The notes beneath the pieces were generated by a model. The model did not search any database, was not told the DNA's origin, and saw only the letters and a list, made by a program, of their open reading frames with translations. Position numbers and translations under genes: made by a program. This document shows, one piece after another, positions 58,295 to 64,000 of a stretch of 64,000 nt of DNA. This DNA is from Glossina fuscipes. Taxonomy: Eukaryota; Arthropoda; Insecta; Diptera; Glossinidae. The DNA lies in contig NW_023998414.1 of the NCBI RefSeq assembly GCF_014805625.2, positions 44,419,561 to 44,483,560 of the forward strand, written 5' to 3'. Positions within the stretch are counted from its first letter, which is position 1, and every line of letters starts with the position of its first letter.

Positions 58295-58510
58295 GTGACT
58301 ATTACCTAAATTCATCGCCACATTTTGAATTCGTTAATACGTTTTCTCGTTAAATTTCTGCCAATTGTTGTTAATCTTTTCGCCGGTGGCCAGCTACATA
58401 ACGTTGCTACCACGCCATGGATGTGTTCTTGATTTTCCCCTTTCTTTAGAATTTGCTTTCTTAGAAAATCGACTAATTTTTATGAAAACTTAAATCATCA
58501 AATGTGGCAT
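58295..58510. repeat. Dispersed repeat copy
   Basis: Similar to 43905-44080. Both have CTATTACCTAA, TTCAT, TAATCTTTT[T]CG, a GGCCGGCAGC/GGTGGCCAGC block, a '-ACG---C-CCACG/ACGCACC' block and 'GTG[C/T][A/T]CTTG-GTTT'. Probably part of one transposable element family. Confidence 0.45.
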
Positions 58511-58519
58511 TTCCATGAC

Positions 58520-61500
58520 AATATGTTTAAAAGTCATACGAGAAAATTGAAAGATATTGAAAATTGAAAAGAAAACAAATCGAAAGGTTTGATACCGATT
58601 AATTTTTTGTGGTTGCTTATTATATCATATATCATTTTCGGTGTAGGGTATACTGCGATTGTTGGGATATATGCAACACATAGGAGAACTTGAAATAGAC
58701 CCATCTTTTATTATATCGATGGATTCCGAAAATGATTCTGTTTCTCGGTCTGTCTGTCATGTATTTTTGTGTTGAACCTACAGCTCACAATTTTTGAGGT
58801 ATTTTCATGAAATTTGGTAAATCGACATAATTTGTTCGAAGGACGAACCGAATTAAAAAATGGCTCAGGTTGGAGCATCTTCGACCATTAGTTACTTTCC
58901 ACCTCTTTGTCTAATGTGGTCATCCATATATTTTACTGATAATACGCTAAAAATCATGCATTGTTTTTGTGCAAAGGCGTACTTGTCATATTGGAGCACG
59001 ATCAACCTATAGTTTTTGTCTGCTTATATTTGGTTTATTGAATGTATAGTTTGAAGCTATATGCATTGTGTTTTATCAGGAATAAATAAATGATAGCTTA
59101 AACATACAATGCTATGTATTCGCAAACAGTGTGTTCTTTAACTATTACTTAAAATTTTTGGCAACCTAATCCACCCAGCGGCATAATATGCTAGTTATTA
59201 TGTACGTTATACGATATGCTTTATTCTTATTTTATTTTTTAAACTTGATCTGCCCAAAACGGTCAAGACAAAATTTGATACCTTTAAAAAATGTTTAGAT
59301 AGGTATGATCTTTTCAGCAAAAAGACAATTTCGTTATGCCGCGAGTATTCCGTTATTCATGCGAAAGGACACATAAGGTGAAGGAATCACCGGAGCGTCT
59401 CTCTTTGTAAATTACAAAAATTTTTCAAACTACTACGCTCCATTTGGGAAACATAGCAAAGAATTTATTAATTTTTATTTTCGAGTCCCGTTGTACCTAT
59501 TGGTTTGAAAAAAATCCCAAGCGGATTTTGTTGATTTTGAATATGACATTGTTTACAGAAATGTAAAAAATTTGAATTTTCTGTTTGTTTACAAGAACCA
59601 AAAAATAATGTGCAATGACATGAGCTTAATGTTGAGGCTGAGCACAGTGCACACAAATGTACCACGCATCATACATGCATTGAATCAATTGAATCAATTC
59701 TATATAGAATTGCATTTGTACTGCGAATTATGTATAGAGTACGACAAAAACGTCACTAATGCAAGTTGTAGCTGTTGACCGCATGACATCGCTACAATAA
59801 TGCAAGATGCATGCGCCATGCACTCTGTTCTAAGCGCGTTAGTATTTATTGTGAACAATATTCAATCGTTCATTCCAAAACGTTTCACATATTTTTTTTT
59901 TCAAGTGACCGCGCTTGAACTTGAGTTCACATTTTCGGTAATTTTAACCGGTTCCATTCTACCAAAATACATAAATTTATATACCTACATATACCTTAAA
60001 AATACAGAAGTCATAGTTAAATAATTAATTAAATTAATATCTTGCAACGTGAGGAAAAAACGCCAAAAGACGCGGGTATCTCTATTCGCTAAACAAACGA
60101 CAAGTTAGAAAACACATTTGTAAGCTATTCTTACGTTTAAGCGGTAAATATTTTGCTTGTCAAACAGTAAACTTGATGGAATTATTTTCACCAAACCAAG
60201 AGTAACATCAATTACGAGGCTGCAACTAGGAAATTTCACATCAATTGTTGGTACTGTGTATAAATTTTATGGATATTTGTTTGATAACACCCCGTCCCCT
60301 ACCCCTCCCCCTCCCCTTCCGATTTTAAAAGTTACAGAACATTTTCACACCATATGGTAATACATGACATGTTTGTCATTCAGATAGAAATACGCAGTAC
60401 GATCCTATACAGAATTCACTCTCCTGTTAGGAGTAAAATTCCGATCCAAGTTAGCTAGCACTCAACATCCCCCTAGTGCTCTGAAGGTTCGCAGCCACGC
60501 TAACGAGCACAGCAAACAGTTACAAAACATCATAAAAAAACGTAACAAAAAATCAATCTAAAATTAGTTGCAAATAAGACTTCAAGGTAAATATGCTAAA
60601 AGCCGGTTAGCCAAAATTAACAAGATACTGCTGGACTCGGCCGACAATTAAAAAAACGCTTTATATGTGCTTGCTTAAGGCAATCAATGTACAAAGTTCG
60701 CAAATACTTCATGCGGGCTGCAATGACACAGTTTTTTTTGCAATTAGAAGTTTCCATATACATATGTACATATCTTTTATCAGCATTCCAAGGCTTCTTT
60801 TGTTTTTGGTAGTAAGTGCAATATTGTTATTATATCTGATCAGCTCCACATTTACTTTTCTGGTTCATCTTATATAATGAAATAGAATAATATTTTAGGA
60901 TGGCGTTAGCCAGAAGCCATATTTATTTGGCTGCTTAATTTCTATGACGTATAAAATGATTAATGATTTCGTTTTTTCAATGTTTTTAGTAATTATTTTA
61001 AACCAGATAAGCGAAAATTGACCAAATTGATGACGATTAACTTGATTTTGATGCCTAAGTAATTCAAAATTATAGGTAAACTCTCAGTAGAAGATAGAAG
61101 AAGCTCTTCTCTTCTCGATGCGAGAGCGGGCAACCTTTGCTTCCAGTCATATGAATTTCTGTAGCACCCAAACAAAGTTCCTTTAGAATATCTTGAAATA
61201 TCCTATCCTTCTTGTCATTCCACGCTGACAAAACCTATTTCGCTGTTAACGTGACTTATTGGTCTTGCTTTAAATACATAATAAAATGGACGATAAGAAA
61301 TCTTATTCATAAAATAATGGTCTGCCTATTCTCTGTGTCTTACGATAAAGCAGTCAGCAACTCAGCTAATAATTGCAAAAATAAACGGTTGTATTATAAA
61401 GAGTTTATTCAACTTCAGAAAGTTCTTGCTCTGAAAAGGCTTTAAATAGAAACGTTTTAAAATTAGATGTAACACCTCAAATACAGAAGGCAATAACAAC

Positions 61501-64000
61501 TGTCAAAAAAGGAAAAACAACCATGTGTGTTCACTGAGAAGAACGAGCAAATGATAAATAACATTCAAAAATATGCAAATATAATTTGTCTAAATGCATC
61601 TGAGAGCAGATAATTATATAAAATGTTAATGCCCTCTACGACGAATTTGGTTTCAGGAACACGTGTAAGTAAACAATGTCGAATGCTTTATTAGAACCAT
61701 TCTGCTTAGCTGACTTGCTTTCATAGCAAATTCTCTATACATTTACTATTCTGGGTAGTAGTGCAGAGAATTCTTGTGAAATACATTTCTACTACGAGAG
61801 GCCCTTGTACCGGACCATATCTCAAATATATACACCGATAAAATAGAAGAGTCTCGAACATACAATCTACGTAAAAACCGCAAACAAAGATGGGTAAAAA
61901 TAAAGAAAACAGACTAAGTTACTTAAAAAGGGTCTCCCAAAGTAACACCCAAACAGCTTTAGAAAATTATAAAATATGCACAAGCATCGATTAAAAATTA
62001 AATATAATTAAAAGTACAGATTTAAGAAGTACCTTTCTAACATTCTTACGTAATTATTTACATTTTCAATACAGTTAAAATTATTAATAATAAATAATAT
62101 GAAATCTATCACAGCACACATGAACTTTTGCACTGCAGAGATAGTTGGGAATTCTACTCAAATATTGATAGAATCCACTACCAGGAATCTCATAACCGTT
62201 ATTACTGACAAACTTACTTTGAATTGTCTTTTATTGAGATTTTGAATATCTTTCTACTGCAATATTGCTACTATAGCAAACTTCTACTATACAAAACTAG
62301 GCCCTCACTTACGTCTGATTCCTAATTGGTCTATTTTCAAAATTTTCGCAGTGGAGGCAAGTGAGACAAACGCCCGACTTTGACGCATAAGTGTATTTGA
62401 TATACGTGCGCAGTTTAACTTTGAAAACGGGCTTAGCCTGCCGATAATCAAGTTTCGTCGATACCTTAGTAAAATTAAAACTTAAAAAATTATTTAACAT
62501 TTTAAATCAATATTACCAACAACTTTAAAAAGATTTCAAATATTGATACAAAATTTGTCGATTATTAAATAATCCGAAAATATTTACCCTAATAATAAAC
62601 TTAGCTTTATTAAATCAAAAGAAGTAAAATGTAGAATTCTATGTTAAATTTTGTGATCGAATACCAAAAATCCAAGTCTAATTTCCATAAAAAGCATGCT
62701 TTCCACATGAGTCCTGATGTATTGTATCGTGTTCAAATAATAGACGACGTGATGTAAATTTTCTGCGATTAATTTATATGTCAAATATCTATTATGGACC
62801 AATTTACATCATAAAATATTCAAAATAAGACTGTTTTACATTTCACAGTGCGGGGTACAAAAAATCGACCTGGTGTAATATCATTTTTATGTCAAATTGC
62901 AATAACGGAAAAATTTTTATCGTTAACTATTAAAAATTTTTGGCATATAAGAACTTCCTAAGGTTTTCAAAAATTGACATCTCATCCACATTATTCACAT
63001 CAACTTAATATGTGGAACTGCTGCTATTTATATTTTTATTGAGAAATTTTGAAAATTCAATTTTTTTTCGTACAATATTTTCAAAATAGGGCGTTACATT
63101 GGAAATGCTCGCAAAAGTGTCCCGACCACATCCGTGTTCAATAGAGTTCGTACTTAGCCTAGAATGTCAATATTCCATATTTGGTCCAAGCGCCTCAAAA
63201 ATTGTGGCCTGTAGATCTGAACAAAGAAATTCATGAACAGAGAGACACAAAAAATTAAATCGATCCAAAAAATGATTCTAACGATTGTAACAAAAAATGG
63301 ATATTTGTTAAGTGTCTCTAAGTATTATATAAATCCACAGAAAATTAATGTATTTTGTACAACAAGTAATTTGGGTGTAAATATCATTTTATATAAGCAC
63401 GTGTTAAGGGGATAAAACGTACACAGAAATTTTGATTCGATAGGGACTTAATATTTTTCGAATTATTTACTCAATTTATATATTGAGCTCGTTTTAATGT
63501 ATGCAACAAAAACACTCTACCTTACCTAATAAACAAGCGTGCAATTACTGTTTTTATATATTTGTTAGAGACTCGCTTTAAGCTGAATTTAAGTCTTAAA
63601 CCTCTTTTTGAGGTTTTTAAGATTTACGTTGAAAACATTGAAAAAAGTTACATTCCTCTACCTCTAATATATTAAAATTATAAAAATAAAAAAGTATCTC
63701 AATAACAGTGGAAGTGTATGACCTTTTATATGCCCAATGGGAAAATTTGTAAAAAGCAGTGTTGTAATTGGATATCTCTCATATATATGCGTATCATGGA
63801 CTTGTTTGCCTGCTGATCTAGCGTCAGTTTTCAATGGGTTAATGTTTGTTGGAAATTTTGTATGGATATCTTTTTGGAATTGCAAGTCACCGTTTGCCGT
63901 CTATTGTGTGTTGGATATCCTGGACAGCGTAAGCTTCTTAGTCAATTTTGTCTCTGCGTGCGTCCGTCAAGAGACCGCTTGCTGTAACAAAATTTGCGAT
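58520..64000. other. Non-coding DNA to the right edge
   Basis: No gene recognised. About 58680-58870 and 63100-63300 hold decayed dispersed-repeat ends, with '(C/T)AAATTT..TCAAAAATT', GTCTGTCTGTCATG and 'TGATTCT' after 'TCGAT'. A C-rich tract at 60290-60320 is listed separately. Confidence 0.45.
60290..60320 (-). other. G-quadruplex-type tract on the minus strand
   Basis: The plus strand carries five runs of four or more C separated by one or two bases (CCCC-GT-CCCC-TA-CCCC-T-CCCCC-T-CCCC). The minus strand therefore fits the G4+N1-2 quadruplex pattern, and the plus strand an i-motif. It is isolated in very AT-rich DNA with no gene beside it. Confidence 0.75.

Noticed and set aside
1..64000. 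CRISPR array, prokaryotic operon or rRNA
   Set aside because: Spliced nuclear genes, long AT-rich intergenic DNA and no regularly spaced direct repeats with unique spacers. The only regular array (38.5-39.1 kb) has intron-like, not spacer-like, organisation.

Overview
The window looks like the nuclear genome of a higher (cyclorrhaphan, probably schizophoran) fly. It is strongly AT-rich. Genes are split by short GT-AG introns of about 55-75 bp, and the recognisable proteins are insect-like. Between the genes lies a dense graveyard of broken jockey-like, Tc1 and mariner elements plus dispersed repeats with terminal ATTCGGCCATGGCCGAAT-type palindromes, which I associate with calyptrate flies. 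The fly assignment is inference and the species is not determined. There is no rRNA, intact tRNA or CRISPR array. One short assembly gap (10 N) lies at 53990-53999.

Three protein-coding genes look intact. (1) A five-exon citrate synthase paralog lies at 22071-23759 (+); all catalytic residues are kept, and it has a Lys-rich tail. (2) A three-exon Sel1-repeat protein lies at 27052-27974 (-), orthologous to COA7, a mitochondrial intermembrane-space complex IV assembly factor. (3) The main mitochondrial citrate synthase (Drosophila kdn) lies at 45792-49638 (-), with its first transit-peptide exon not located. The two citrate synthases are convergent, about 22 kb apart, and share intron positions, so they arose by DNA-level duplication. 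All three genes serve mitochondrial metabolism, but no shared regulation is visible.

Layout. 1-14 kb: no host gene recognised; a mariner-family transposase remnant (3.2-3.9 kb), microsatellites and dispersed repeats. 14.4-19.7 kb: a U2 snRNA fragment, four decayed non-LTR reverse transcriptase pieces in both orientations and a 150 bp MITE. 22-24 kb: citrate synthase paralog. 27-30.3 kb: COA7, a truncated eIF2B-gamma fragment and an unidentified multi-exon gene remnant. 32.5-33.6 kb: a ZAD-like fragment and a Tc1 remnant. 35.6-42.1 kb: a non-LTR element, an unidentified gene whose 3' part is a tandem array of intron+mini-exon units, a Ty3/gypsy gag-protease remnant and a Tc1 remnant. 45.8-49.6 kb: kdn. 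50-64 kb: non-coding, with one more RT fragment, a perfect 76 bp duplication, dispersed repeats and a G-quadruplex-type tract.

The observation most worth a second look is the array at 38527-39030. Its intron segments are more alike between neighbouring units than its exon segments are, the reverse of ordinary coding duplication.
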